From: Rhodoflexus caldus
GTDB taxonomy: Bacteria > Bacteroidota > Bacteroidia > Cytophagales > Thermoflexibacteraceae
Assembly (NCBI RefSeq): GCF_021206925.1
Contig: NZ_JAJPRF010000012.1
Location: 52,800-116,799 of the forward strand
Direction: 5' to 3'
Length of the DNA stretch: 64,000 bases
Positions within the stretch are counted from its first letter, which is position 1. Each line of letters begins with the position of its first letter. Positions 1 to 8,862 of this stretch are shown here, piece by piece. Below the pieces are notes generated by a model. That model was not told the origin of the DNA. It saw only the letters and a program-made list of their open reading frames with translations, and made no database searches. A program made the position numbers and the translations under genes.

Positions 1-49
1 TCCCTAAAAAGCATTGGTGGTTGCTCCTCAAAAACCAATTGAAACGATT

Positions 50-883
50 ATGGCTGCCGCGCTCGTAAATTTCAAAATGCTGCCCTCGCTAACGCCTGCG
101 GAATCGCTCGTATTGCTGCACGGTAAAGAAGCAGACTTCAAGCGAATGCTCAAACTGACACTGATGGACTTGCTGCTGAAAAAAGTGCTTGCCATCAAGC
201 CCGCACCTGCCACAGGACATGATGAAGCACCGACGGCAAATCTGTACGTACAGCGAGGCGAGCACTATGCCGACTATCGCCCGTTTGCACATGAGGAGAT
301 TTACACCGGTCATTTTTCGCGCGAACCCAATCGGGAAATTTTATTAGCCAACTTGATTAAGTTAGCGCGTGGAAAGGCAGCAAACCCTGCTTATTTGCGG
401 CAACAGGTGATGAAAACTCCGCAACTGCTTACGGCTTTTGAACGCGGGTTTTGGGCAAGGCTGACGGATAAGGTCAAATATACCGAAGAAGGAGCACTGA
501 AACGAACCTATGCCGCCACGGAATTACAGGAACTGACCCATATGTTGCCTGACCTCTATCATACGGACAAGGCGACAGCAAAAAAACTGCTGCAACTGCT
601 GCACGGCAACTTATTCCTTACCGAGGCTATTGACCACCATTTGCTCGTGCTGTTAGATGATGAGTTAAGCCGTTTGTTTGAGCGCGAAAGAACATCGGAC
701 AACAACGACTTACTTTACATGACCGATGGTTTTGACTTTGACTTTGACAGTTCTTTTGATGATGGCTTTGGCGGCAGCTCCGACGGGGACTCCTATGGCG
801 GCAGTTCTGATGATGGCGGCTCCGACGGCGGAGGCGACTCCGGCTGTGGGGGTGGTTGCAGCGGCTGCGGCGGCGGGGATTAA
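50..883 (+). CDS. Uncharacterised protein with Gly/Cys-rich C-terminal tail
   Basis: Function not recognised. ATG at 50 is the first good start; an in-frame TAA at 5-7 shows the 5' end is complete, and an upstream TTG at 14 is also possible. The 277-residue product has an alpha-helical N-terminal part beginning with a Leu-rich segment (LTPAESLVLL) that looks like a small winged-helix or helical-bundle domain. It ends in a striking low-complexity tail: Asp/Phe repeats (FDFDFD), then Gly/Ser/Asp, then closely spaced cysteines within GCGGGCSGCGGG. Cys/Gly tails of this type occur in TIGR04222/DUF2207-like proteins, but no membrane segments are visible here. The tail could bind metal or form disulfides (inference). 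Confidence 0.7.
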   Translation: MAAALVNFKMLPSLTPAESLVLLHGKEADFKRMLKLTLMDLLLKKVLAIKPAPATGHDEAPTANLYVQRGEHYADYRPFAHEEIYTGHFSREPNREILLANLIKLARGKAANPAYLRQQVMKTPQLLTAFERGFWARLTDKVKYTEEGALKRTYAATELQELTHMLPDLYHTDKATAKKLLQLLHGNLFLTEAIDHHLLVLLDDELSRLFERERTSDNNDLLYMTDGFDFDFDSSFDDGFGGSSDGDSYGGSSDDGGSDGGGDSGCGGGCSGCGGGD

Positions 884-1102
884 ATACGGCATAAAATCTT
901 GGAAAAGTTCCAATTTGATTCACGGTTGCGCACGAATCCATTGCCAATCTAACCATTTTATACAGACAATACAGCAGAGACAGGTCATACACTGCCCTCT
1001 ACTATCCTACTCCTGCAAGTCGGTTTTGTCTAAATATTCAGACCCTCCAATTGGCATGGCCGAAAACGCGCACCTGCATTTTTTTGTCGGTCGTTTTGCA
1101 AT

Positions 1103-1128
1103 AAAAAAGCCACCCGAAAACGGGCGGC
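1103..1128 (-). terminator. Rho-independent terminator of the 1157-2956 gene
   Basis: Read on the minus strand, GCCGCCCG-TTTT-CGGGTGGC forms an 8-bp stem with one G-U pair and a 4-nt loop, followed by a run of six T. It lies about 30 bp beyond the stop codon of the M14 peptidase gene. Confidence 0.8.
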
Positions 1129-1156
1129 CTTTTAAATTCCATTGTTCGGAGCAGGA

Positions 1157-2956
1157 TTACTCGGTTTTGCTTACTACGCCACCTTTCATGCTGTCCACTT
1201 CTACGGTGTATTTATCGGCAGAACCACGCACAATCCAGCGCACTTTAACGGCATAATTACCGCCGCCAAAGCCACCAAAACCACCGCCACCGCCGCCTGT
1301 GCCGGTCAGTGTGCCGGGGATATTGGGCACTTCAATGGTTTGCGGGTTGAACTTCTGTTCGCGAGTCAGGTTGAGGTCTGCATCGTCCACAATCATGCCG
1401 CTGATAACCTGCGCATTTTTCAACGTGATATAATCGGGACGCTCAATTTTGTAGCGCACATCATGCGAAGAGTGCGTAGGCATGGCACGGGTGTTAATAA
1501 TGGTAGCCGTAACCTCTGTTAAACCTCCGGGCAGTTTCTTAGATTTAATTTCGGCAATCTCAATTTTGGGCATGTGGTAGGCGTGCAACAGCGTGAAGGC
1601 CATGTTGCGGTGGCCTTCTTCTTCCAACATAAAGCCCGGCGTATTGCGGACGTTGTTTTTCTTGCTGCCACCGATTTCAATATCGCCGTATTGCGGGTGC
1701 TTGTAAGGCTTCCATTTTACATACGCATCGCCAAAGAGCAGGTATTTATCAAACTCATTGAACTCGTCGTTTTGGAAACGGCCTTCCGTAGACCTTTTGT
1801 TGAACAGGCGGTAAGAAGTGTTGATTTCGTTGGAGAAAGTAAAGATACCTCTTGCCAGCGCCAGCCAATCAATCTCACCACCGTAAACGGTGTACAAATC
1901 TTTCCAGAGCACGTAGTAGTTATAGCCCGGAATCATTTTTTCGCCCTGCTTGCCAATCAGGTCATAAACGGCAATGTCGGATTGTGTGTAAAACCCTTGG
2001 TCTTCCTCAGCACCGGGGCCGCGCAGGAACATACCGCCAAAGTTGTGGTAGCTCTGTGCGCCTGCAATATTGCGATGGTTGTAGATGAAGTTTTTCACAT
2101 TGCGGGTTTCAACCAGCGTGCCGGGGTAGTAGAATGCACCGTTTTGCACATAGTCCGGTTGCCAGCCCCAGCCCCAGTCGCGGTTAGGGTCGTAAGTACC
2201 GGGCAGGTCTTCGTTTACGCGACCGTCGCCGTCATTGTCAATGCCTTCAATGCCCAACATCTCATACTCGCCCGGCTCGTCGGCTTTTGCGGGAATCATG
2301 CGGGCGGGATAGTTCGGGTCTTCTTTCCAGCGGCCTGTAGGCGACTTGCGGCGCATCATGGTAATTTCGCCGTCGCCGTCTAAGTCGTCGTAACCGTCTT
2401 CATCAACGTAGCCGTCGCCGTCGTCGTCTAAGGCAACCAAACCTGAACGGGATGAGTTGGCAGTGTTGGGTTTAAACAAAAACTGCTCTCTCGAATCGGG
2501 GCTGAGCGTAGGCAGGATGTAGAAAATGCGGTCTTGCAGCATTTCGGTGATGAACTCCACTTTGCCGAAGCTCTCAGCCAGATACCATGCAGTGTACATG
2601 GCAAACTGTGTACCCTGCAACTCGTTGGCGTGGATGCCGCCATCAATCCAGAATCCCGGTTTGCGGTCGGCGTTGCCTTTTTTGTAGTCGGTGATGGCCA
2701 GCACAATCATGTCGCGGCCTTGTGTGGACTTCCCGATGTTCTCAATCTTTACCAGATTGGGGTAAGCCTTCACCAATTCCTGCGAAAGTTTCATGATGCC
2801 GGCATAGTCCATGTAGTAGTTCCATGCCCATTTTACTTTCGGGTTAGCGGGCGTACCCAACGCGCGCATCCCTGTCAGGTCGGGGTCGGTTTGTGAAAAG
2901 GCAGCCATCTGTACGCCAATACACAAAAGGGCTGCGGAAAATATTTTCTTCAACAT
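1157..2956 (-). CDS. Secreted M14 family zinc carboxypeptidase
   Basis: A 599-residue exported peptidase of the M14 (carboxypeptidase A/gamma-D-glutamyl peptidase) superfamily, predicted to remove residues from peptides or muropeptides outside the cytoplasm. The first ~22 residues are a typical signal peptide ending in AFSQ. The zinc motif HANE (H109, E112) sits in GGIHANELQGT, a third His ligand is in QSYHNFGG, and the catalytic Glu is probably in FSNEINTSY. Between residues ~175 and 250 are several DxDxDG calcium-loop-like segments (DDDGDGYVDEDG, DLDGDGEI, DNDGDGRVNED). A Gly-rich run (GTGGGGGGFGGFGG) precedes the end. It follows the paralogue at 3009-4730 by 52 bp, so the two are probably cotranscribed. 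The substrate is unknown. Confidence 0.88.
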   Translation of the reverse strand: MLKKIFSAALLCIGVQMAAFSQTDPDLTGMRALGTPANPKVKWAWNYYMDYAGIMKLSQELVKAYPNLVKIENIGKSTQGRDMIVLAITDYKKGNADRKPGFWIDGGIHANELQGTQFAMYTAWYLAESFGKVEFITEMLQDRIFYILPTLSPDSREQFLFKPNTANSSRSGLVALDDDGDGYVDEDGYDDLDGDGEITMMRRKSPTGRWKEDPNYPARMIPAKADEPGEYEMLGIEGIDNDGDGRVNEDLPGTYDPNRDWGWGWQPDYVQNGAFYYPGTLVETRNVKNFIYNHRNIAGAQSYHNFGGMFLRGPGAEEDQGFYTQSDIAVYDLIGKQGEKMIPGYNYYVLWKDLYTVYGGEIDWLALARGIFTFSNEINTSYRLFNKRSTEGRFQNDEFNEFDKYLLFGDAYVKWKPYKHPQYGDIEIGGSKKNNVRNTPGFMLEEEGHRNMAFTLLHAYHMPKIEIAEIKSKKLPGGLTEVTATIINTRAMPTHSSHDVRYKIERPDYITLKNAQVISGMIVDDADLNLTREQKFNPQTIEVPNIPGTLTGTGGGGGGFGGFGGGNYAVKVRWIVRGSADKYTVEVDSMKGGVVSKTE

Positions 2957-3008
2957 TGGTTTCTTTTTAATTTGTCAAACGGTGTGAATGATTTAAACCC
3001 TGCATTGG

Positions 3009-4730
3009 TTATTTGAGCGTTACTTCGGTGGAAGCTACGCCTGCCGTAGGGCATCCTGCCTGAATGGTCAGTTTGCCTGTTCCTGAAATCAGCCAAGTGT
3101 ATTCTTCTGCTTCACCGGCAGCCAGCGCATTGCGGAGAATAATTTTACGGCCTGAAACAATGCTTTGACCATTGCCTAAGAACAGTTCTGTTTTTACCTT
3201 CTTCACCCAGCGCACACGGTCGCCCATATCGGCATAGGTAGGCAGCAAACCTTTGTTTACCACTTGCAGCGTAATGCGGTTCAGGCCGTTGCCCAACGAT
3301 TCGGTTCTGACGTTTACAATCTGAACATCAGGCATTTGCATACCTAATCCTGCAATAAACTTCAAGTGCTTTTCGGCTGTTTCGTTTAGGTAATTTACAG
3401 GAGGGTTCAATTTTGCATAAGGTGCAATACCACCCACTTCGGCTTTTTTATCAGGGAAATCAGGATGTTTGATTTCTTTCCACTCTACGAACACATCCGT
3501 GAGTTTCTCGCGGTCTGCCCATTTGAGGAAGCGCACGTCGTCATTATCTGCGCCGGCTGCCGCAGCACCTGCACCGCCACCGCCCATGCGCCCGCCGCCG
3601 GCAGGAGCTGTTGTGGCTGCACCTGCGCCCGCATCAGCTTTTTTGGTAGTGTCTTTGGCTGCTTCTACTTTGGGAGCCCACCAACCGGGTGTGGTAAAAC
3701 TGAAACGACCTGCGTGGAAATAAGCAGTTTGCGAAAAGTTGCCCTTGGTTTGCGGCATGGCAGGCGCATCTTTCAAACCTAACGAATTGTAGAGTTTGGA
3801 AACCTGCTCCATGGCCGAAGCATCTTTTTGCGTAGGGCCTGTAACAATGCGGCGTGCTACTTTAGACTGGTCAAACTTAGGCGCTTCGCTCAGGTTGTTG
3901 TTCGGGCCGAAGGTCAGCACCGCGAAAATATTCGGAGAACCGTACAGGAAATCGGAAATGGCACGCACCTCAGGCTCGGAAGCCGCATAATCGCCCGAAC
4001 CATCTACGAAAATCGGGTAGTCAAAGGTGAAGTTTTTGTCTATATGAACGCCACCCGCACCGTCTTCGTTGAATTTGCCGTCTTTGTCGTTGTCGGTTCC
4101 TTCGGTGATGAGGATGTACTTACCGCTTTCGCCTTTGGCAGGGTCAGCTTTTACCAGCACGCGCGGGTCATCTTTGGACACAATGAATGTGCCTGTCGGG
4201 TCTTCCACACGCACCATGGTAATCAGTCCGTCGCCGTTGAGGTCTTCAAAAGGGTCTTCGTTCAGGCGGCCATCGCGATCGTTGTCATAATCCAGTCCGT
4301 TTTCGCTGCGCGCATAGCGGGGCTTGGCAGCCCACTGCTCTTGTGCGTCAGGGTTAGCGGAAGGGATGATGTAGATAGCTTTTGTTTCCAATAATTTGGC
4401 AATGGAATCTTTGCCGGCATTGGCCAGCATTTTTTCTGCCATCTGAATGGCCGTTTCCGTTCCGGCAAGGTGTGCGCCCTCCAAACCTGCCACTATGAGC
4501 AGTGCCGGTTTTTTGGCAGCATCGCCTTTGCTGAGCGTAAGTAACCAGATGTCGCGTTGTCCGCGGCTTTTTCCGATAGACTTCACGGAAGCCAGCGAAC
4601 CGTTGGCTGAAGCTAATGTTCTCAGCCTTGAACTGCGTTGTTCATGGCTTTGATACGATGTTTGGGCTTGTGCATGGCCTGTCAATGCAAGGCAGGTGAG
4701 CCCCATCCAAAGCAAGTGTTTGTGTTTCAT
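3009..4730 (-). CDS. Secreted M14-like protein with degenerate active site
   Basis: A 573-residue paralogue of the downstream M14 peptidase, with signal peptide (cleavage near HAQAQ) and the same DxDxDG-type loops (DNDRDGRLNED, DLNGDGLITM, DNDKDGKFNED). At the position of the HxxE zinc motif it has GLEGAHLAG, so the pair reads ExxH (E84, H87), reversed relative to HANE. The region equivalent to the third ligand (SYHNFGG) reads LTFGPNNN with no His, and the catalytic Glu region is replaced by FTTPGWWAP. A Gly/Ala-rich low-complexity insert follows around residues 370-395. It is probably a binding or regulatory pseudo-peptidase (inference). First gene of a leftward pair; divergent from the 4801 gene. 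Confidence 0.85.
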   Translation of the reverse strand: MKHKHLLWMGLTCLALTGHAQAQTSYQSHEQRSSRLRTLASANGSLASVKSIGKSRGQRDIWLLTLSKGDAAKKPALLIVAGLEGAHLAGTETAIQMAEKMLANAGKDSIAKLLETKAIYIIPSANPDAQEQWAAKPRYARSENGLDYDNDRDGRLNEDPFEDLNGDGLITMVRVEDPTGTFIVSKDDPRVLVKADPAKGESGKYILITEGTDNDKDGKFNEDGAGGVHIDKNFTFDYPIFVDGSGDYAASEPEVRAISDFLYGSPNIFAVLTFGPNNNLSEAPKFDQSKVARRIVTGPTQKDASAMEQVSKLYNSLGLKDAPAMPQTKGNFSQTAYFHAGRFSFTTPGWWAPKVEAAKDTTKKADAGAGAATTAPAGGGRMGGGGAGAAAAGADNDDVRFLKWADREKLTDVFVEWKEIKHPDFPDKKAEVGGIAPYAKLNPPVNYLNETAEKHLKFIAGLGMQMPDVQIVNVRTESLGNGLNRITLQVVNKGLLPTYADMGDRVRWVKKVKTELFLGNGQSIVSGRKIILRNALAAGEAEEYTWLISGTGKLTIQAGCPTAGVASTEVTLK

Positions 4731-4800
4731 GCAATTAATTAAGTTCTATGAAGCGCCGTAATTTAGCCCAAAAATCAAAATATGTTTCCTAAATTTTCGC

Positions 4801-5832
4801 ATGGAACAAACAACTGCAACCACTCGCTGGATTGTCAGCCCGCACTATGATTTGACCTTCTTCATAGGCTCCTGTATATTTACATGGGCTTTTTTCGGTT
4901 TGTACCTTACAGCCGACCAAATCGGTTGGGTGTTGCAAGGCGACAATATCCTGATTACTTATTTTGTGTTTACTGCTTTTTTTGACCACCCCCACATCTT
5001 CCAGATGTTTGCACGCACCCACTTAGATACGCAGGAGTTTAACCGTCGTCGCTTTTTGTACACATGGGGGCTGGGGCTGTTCATCGCCGCGGGCTTTCTG
5101 ATTACTGCGCTGGGTTGGGAAAGCGAACTGATTGTTTTTGCCTCCATTTTCGGTACTTGGCATATTATCCGACAGCACTACGGCTTCATTCGCGCCTACA
5201 AAAGCCTGAACAACGACACGGAAGAAATTGATGACTGGCTGGATTACGGCCTGTTTTACAGCGGCACTTTTGCCTGTTTTTTTAATGACTACACCGACAT
5301 CAAAGGGCCAATTGTGATTTACCGCGAACTCACAGCCCGCTTTTTCAACCTTCCTTATGAGATTACCGAAATTACTTGGGGGCTGTTTTTGGGTTTTTTG
5401 GTGCTGTTTGTCGGCAGGCAGGCATGGAAACTGATACAGGGCAAGCCGCTGAATCTGCCCAAACTGCTGCTACTTGCCGCCGCCCTGACAACGCACTATT
5501 TTGTGTTTTTTGCTACTGCTACGCCTTTTCTGGTAGCCGAAGCCTTGGAAACGGCCTTTCACGACGTACAATATCACGGCTGGATGATGCACTACGAAAA
5601 GCGCCGCTTCCCCAATATCCGCAACATTGTGTTTAAAATGTTGGGCGTAGGCTTGCTTTACGGCCTTGTGGTAGGCGTGATTGAAATTTACGGCCTGCTG
5701 CGCGTGGAATGGGCAATGTGGGTTTTCGTGCCTTTTACGATGATTGTGCTGTACCATTACTATGTGGATGGCCTCATCTGGAAATTCGGCAAAGACCCCG
5801 AACTGCGCAGACTGATGTTTAGCAAGGGGTGA
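4801..5832 (+). CDS. Polytopic His-rich membrane protein, function unknown
   Basis: Not recognised as a named family. The 343 residues contain about seven to eight hydrophobic segments (roughly 17-38, 48-62, 88-105, 150-162, 190-206, 220-240, 275-298, 303-320). Histidines cluster in conserved-looking motifs at membrane edges: DHPHIF (62-67), TWHIIRQHYGF (119-129), FHDVQYHGWMMH (253-264) and YHYYVDG (318-324). This arrangement recalls membrane diiron oxygenases and hydroxylases, but the spacing does not match the classic HxxxH/HxxHH/HxxHH set, so an enzymatic role is only a suggestion. Monocistronic between a divergent peptidase pair and a palindrome. Confidence 0.75.
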   Translation: MEQTTATTRWIVSPHYDLTFFIGSCIFTWAFFGLYLTADQIGWVLQGDNILITYFVFTAFFDHPHIFQMFARTHLDTQEFNRRRFLYTWGLGLFIAAGFLITALGWESELIVFASIFGTWHIIRQHYGFIRAYKSLNNDTEEIDDWLDYGLFYSGTFACFFNDYTDIKGPIVIYRELTARFFNLPYEITEITWGLFLGFLVLFVGRQAWKLIQGKPLNLPKLLLLAAALTTHYFVFFATATPFLVAEALETAFHDVQYHGWMMHYEKRRFPNIRNIVFKMLGVGLLYGLVVGVIEIYGLLRVEWAMWVFVPFTMIVLYHYYVDGLIWKFGKDPELRRLMFSKG

Positions 5833-5880
5833 TAATATTTCCGTTTTAGGGGATGGTGCGTGGCCGTTTTCCGTATCATC

Positions 5881-5925
5881 CATATCCATAGCAAATGGTT
5901 TGCAACCCCCTTTGCTATGGATATG
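5881..5925. repeat. Inverted repeat, 15-bp perfect stems
   Basis: Arms 5881-5895 and 5911-5925 are perfect inverse complements (15 bp) around a 15-nt loop. No T run follows on either strand, so a simple intrinsic terminator is unlikely. It lies in the 208-bp gap between the membrane protein gene and miaB and may be a palindromic interspersed element or a protein binding site. Confidence 0.7.
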
Positions 5926-6001
5926 AATGGCATCGGAATATTCATCAGACATTGCACCACATTTTTCTGCCAAAATGTCATAAACTGTCCTGCAAAGCTG
6001 C

Positions 6002-6009
6002 TAATTTTG
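6002..6009 (+). promoter_or_regulatory. Bacteroidota minus-7 box upstream of miaB
   Basis: TAATTTTG matches the TAnnTTTG minus-7 consensus of the Bacteroidota primary sigma factor and lies 31 bp before the miaB ATG. A clear minus-33 TTTG is not obvious. Confidence 0.5.
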
Positions 6010-6040
6010 TGGTTGATTCTTCTTAATCCCACTTCTATCC

Positions 6041-7525
6041 ATGCAACAGGGACTGATTACCGATATTGAGATTTTAGAACAGGTAAACGAGCATACCCAA
6101 AGCCACGAACACCGCCCAACGGGTGAAGTCCGCACGACGGTGGAAAACGCGCTGGCAGGGCAGCGGAAACTCTACATAGAAAGCTACGGCTGCCAAATGA
6201 ACTTTTCGGACAGTGAAATTGTGGCGAGTATCATGCAGGAGCACGGCTTTGGCACTACCTCACGCCCCGAAGAGGCAGATTTGGTGTTGCTGAATACCTG
6301 CGCCATCCGCGACAAGGCCGAGCAAACCATCCGCCACCGTTTGGGCGAGCTGAACGGCTTCAAAAAGCGCAACCCCGAAATGACGATTGGTGTGCTGGGC
6401 TGCATGGCAGAGCGCCTCAAAGCCAAGTTGCTGGAAGAAGAAAAAATCGTGGATTTGGTAGTAGGCCCCGATGCTTACCGCGACCTGCCGCGTCTGGTAG
6501 GCGAAGTGGACGGCGGCACCCGCGCGGTGAACGTACTGCTCAGCCGCGAGGAAACCTATGCCGATATTACCCCCGTCCGCTTAGACAGCAACGGCGTAAC
6601 GGCGTTTATTTCCATCATGCGCGGTTGCGACAATATGTGCAGCTTCTGCGTGGTACCGTTTACCCGTGGCCGCGAACGCAGCCGCGACCCGCAAAGCATT
6701 GTTGCCGAAGCGCAAGACCTGTTCAACAGAGGCTACCGCGAGGTAACGCTGCTGGGGCAAAACGTGGACAGCTACAAGTGGGCAGGCGAAGCCAACAAGA
6801 AGGAGACTGACCGCGCCGAAGCCGAAGGCAAACCCGTGGTGGACTTTGCCGACCTGCTGGAAATGGTTGCGCTCATCCACCCCGACCTGCGCGTGCGTTT
6901 CAGCACCAGCCACCCCAAAGACATGACCGACAAGGTGTTGCACACCATGGCGAAATACGATAACATCTGCAAATACATCCACCTGCCCGTACAGAGTGGT
7001 AACAGCCGCGTGCTGGAACTGATGAACCGCACCTACGACCGCGAGTGGTACATCGGGCGCATTGATGCCATCCGCCGCATTTTGGGCGAAGACTGCGGCA
7101 TCAGTTCGGATATGATTGCCGGCTTCTGCACCGAAACCGAAGAGGAACACCAAGATACGCTAAGTCTGATGCAATACGCCAAATACGACTTTTCGTACAT
7201 GTTCTACTATTCCGAACGGCCGGGTACATTGGCAGCCCGCAAGTACAAAGACGATATCCCGTTGGAGGTGAAAAAACGCCGCCTGAACGAAATCATCGCC
7301 CTGCAACGCGACCTCTCGCACGAGCGCAACCAACGCGACGTAGGCAAAATCCACCGCGTGCTGATTGAAGGTGAATCTAAGCGTTCGGCAGACTTCTTGC
7401 AAGGCAGAAACACCGCCAACAAAGTGGTGGTATTCCCCCGCAAGCATTACCAAAAAGGTCAATACGTGAACGTGTTGGTACATTCGGCTACGGCGGCTAC
7501 GCTGCTGGGCGAGGTGGTGGAATAG
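6041..7525 (+). CDS. miaB: tRNA-2-methylthio-N6-dimethylallyladenosine synthase MiaB
   Basis: A radical-SAM methylthiotransferase that adds the ms2 group to i6A37 of tRNAs reading UNN codons. Domains in order: N-terminal UPF0004/MTTase domain with cluster-binding Cys at 51 ([11 protein letters not shown]), 87 ([10 protein letters not shown]) and 121 (LGCMAERLK); radical SAM domain with the CxxxCxxC motif [10 protein letters not shown] (C196, C200, C203); C-terminal TRAM domain (~430-490). At 494 residues it is slightly longer than most MiaB because of a ~40-residue N-terminal extension. In many Bacteroidota this gene is followed directly by a sigma-54 activator, lptE, a TPR gene and secG. Here two Uma2 genes and a palindrome are interposed. 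Confidence 0.97.
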   Translation: MQQGLITDIEILEQVNEHTQSHEHRPTGEVRTTVENALAGQRKLYIESYGCQMNFSDSEIVASIMQEHGFGTTSRPEEADLVLLNTCAIRDKAEQTIRHRLGELNGFKKRNPEMTIGVLGCMAERLKAKLLEEEKIVDLVVGPDAYRDLPRLVGEVDGGTRAVNVLLSREETYADITPVRLDSNGVTAFISIMRGCDNMCSFCVVPFTRGRERSRDPQSIVAEAQDLFNRGYREVTLLGQNVDSYKWAGEANKKETDRAEAEGKPVVDFADLLEMVALIHPDLRVRFSTSHPKDMTDKVLHTMAKYDNICKYIHLPVQSGNSRVLELMNRTYDREWYIGRIDAIRRILGEDCGISSDMIAGFCTETEEEHQDTLSLMQYAKYDFSYMFYYSERPGTLAARKYKDDIPLEVKKRRLNEIIALQRDLSHERNQRDVGKIHRVLIEGESKRSADFLQGRNTANKVVVFPRKHYQKGQYVNVLVHSATAATLLGEVVE

Positions 7526-7539
7526 CAAAAGGAAAGTCA

Positions 7540-7572
7540 AGACCCGACAGGTCTTTGAGACCTGACGGGTCT
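7540..7572. repeat. Palindromic repeat (GACAGGTCT family)
   Basis: Arms AGACCCGACAGGTCT (7540-7554) and AGACCTGACGGGTCT (7558-7572) are inverse complements with one mismatch around TTG. It closely resembles the element inside the NuoL-like gene at 21174-21206. No T run long enough for a confident terminator follows. Confidence 0.7.
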
Positions 7573-7595
7573 GTAAAAACGAAAATCTTCAAGCC

Positions 7596-8210
7596 ATGAA
7601 CGCCAATATCATCACCGACATATCGCAATTGGATTTGAACAAAACCTACGCTTATGCCGACTACCTGTTGTGGCAATTCAGCGAGCGGGTGGAGTTAATC
7701 AAAGGCAAGATTTTCAAAATGTCGCCTGCGCCGGGCAAGCAACATCAGATTATTTCAGGCAATTTTCATGTTTCAATTGGCGGCTACTTAAAACAGCACG
7801 ATAAAAAATGCAGATTGCTTGCAGCACCTTTTGATGTCCGCCTGTTAGACAGTGTAAAATCCAAGCAAAGCGACAGAGACATTTACACGGTCGTGCAGCC
7901 CGACCTCTGCCTGATTTGCGACGAAAGCAAGTTAGATGAGCGCGGGTGCATCGGTGCGCCTGACCTTATCATTGAAATCCTTTCGCCGGGCAACAGTAAA
8001 AAGGAAATGAAAATCAAGTATGAACTGTATGAAGAAAACGGCGTACAGGAATACTGGGTGGTGTTTCCGTATGAAAGTTTGCTGCAACGGTTTGTTTTGA
8101 ATGCACAAGGCAAATTTGAACTTGCCAAAATTTACACCGACGAGGACATCATCACCACGCCGCTGCTGCCCGATTGGCAAATGGTGTTAGGCGAGATTTT
8201 ACAGGATTGA
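7596..8210 (+). CDS. Uma2 family (DUF820) putative restriction-endonuclease-like protein
   Basis: A 204-residue member of the Uma2/DUF820 family, which has a PD-(D/E)XK nuclease-like fold; biological role mostly unknown. Family signatures seen: an early segment resembling the GKIFKMSPAPGKQH motif, VVQPDLCLICDESK (catalytic Asp region), then PDLIIEILSPGNSKKEMKIK (the ExLSP...K core) and GVQEYWVV. The start ATG follows a palindromic repeat. A second Uma2 gene of different sequence follows 22 bp downstream. Such genes are often strongly expanded in genomes, and their presence inside an otherwise conserved cluster suggests insertion. Confidence 0.9.
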   Translation: MNANIITDISQLDLNKTYAYADYLLWQFSERVELIKGKIFKMSPAPGKQHQIISGNFHVSIGGYLKQHDKKCRLLAAPFDVRLLDSVKSKQSDRDIYTVVQPDLCLICDESKLDERGCIGAPDLIIEILSPGNSKKEMKIKYELYEENGVQEYWVVFPYESLLQRFVLNAQGKFELAKIYTDEDIITTPLLPDWQMVLGEILQD

Positions 8211-8232
8211 TACGGCATCAAAATCAAAAGGC

Positions 8233-8862
8233 ATGTCAAATACATCCGTCATACTGCAGCCCATCCTTAACTCGCCCGATATGGGACGGCTGCTGGAGGA
8301 GCTCAACCGCCAATGGCAGTTGGAACAAGAGCGCCGCCATCGCTTTTGGGAGGCAATAGATGGTACGGTTAAGGCAGAGTTTATCAACGGAGAAGAAATT
8401 TTGTATCACTCGCCCGTAAGCGGCAGACATTGGATGGCGAGCACACAACTGATGCGCTACATGCTGCCTTATGTTTATGACAATCAATTAGGCAAGGTTG
8501 GCTACGAAAAGGTGATGATTCGCTGTACACGCAACGACTACGAACCGGATGTGTGCTTCTGGACACAGGAACGTGCAGCAGCATTTGAGCCTCGCCAAAG
8601 TGTGTTTCCACCACCGGATTTTGTCGCGGAAATCCTTTCGGAAAGTACTCGGGAGCGCGACAGAGGCATTAAAATGCAAGATTATGCCGCACACGGAGTC
8701 CAGGAATACTGGCTGATAGACCCCGATGAGCAAACAGTAGAACAATACCTGCTTGGCGACGGAGTTTTTCGCCTGCATCTCAAACTCAACGAAGAAGGAG
8801 TTTTACACGCAAAGGTTATTCAGGGATTTTCTATCCCCCTCAAAAGCATTTTTCAGGAATGA
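8233..8862 (+). CDS. Uma2 family (DUF820) putative restriction-endonuclease-like protein, second copy
   Basis: A 209-residue Uma2-family protein, diverged from its upstream neighbour. It shows the family core: YEPDVCFW (Asp region), PDFVAEILSESTRERDRGIK (ExLS...K) and YAAHGVQEYWLIDPDE. The N-terminus has an extra ~40-residue helical segment (LLEELNRQWQLEQERR). Its last codons overlap the start of the sigma-54 activator by 4 bp (ATGA-type overlap), so the two are translationally coupled or at least cotranscribed. Fold is known from family structures; substrate and role are not. Confidence 0.9.
   Translation: MSNTSVILQPILNSPDMGRLLEELNRQWQLEQERRHRFWEAIDGTVKAEFINGEEILYHSPVSGRHWMASTQLMRYMLPYVYDNQLGKVGYEKVMIRCTRNDYEPDVCFWTQERAAAFEPRQSVFPPPDFVAEILSESTRERDRGIKMQDYAAHGVQEYWLIDPDEQTVEQYLLGDGVFRLHLKLNEEGVLHAKVIQGFSIPLKSIFQE

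Noticed and set aside
1574..2383. 269-codon ORF opposite the M14 peptidase gene
   Set aside because: Shadow frame; hydrophobic-looking stretches reflect complement of Asp/Gly-rich codons.
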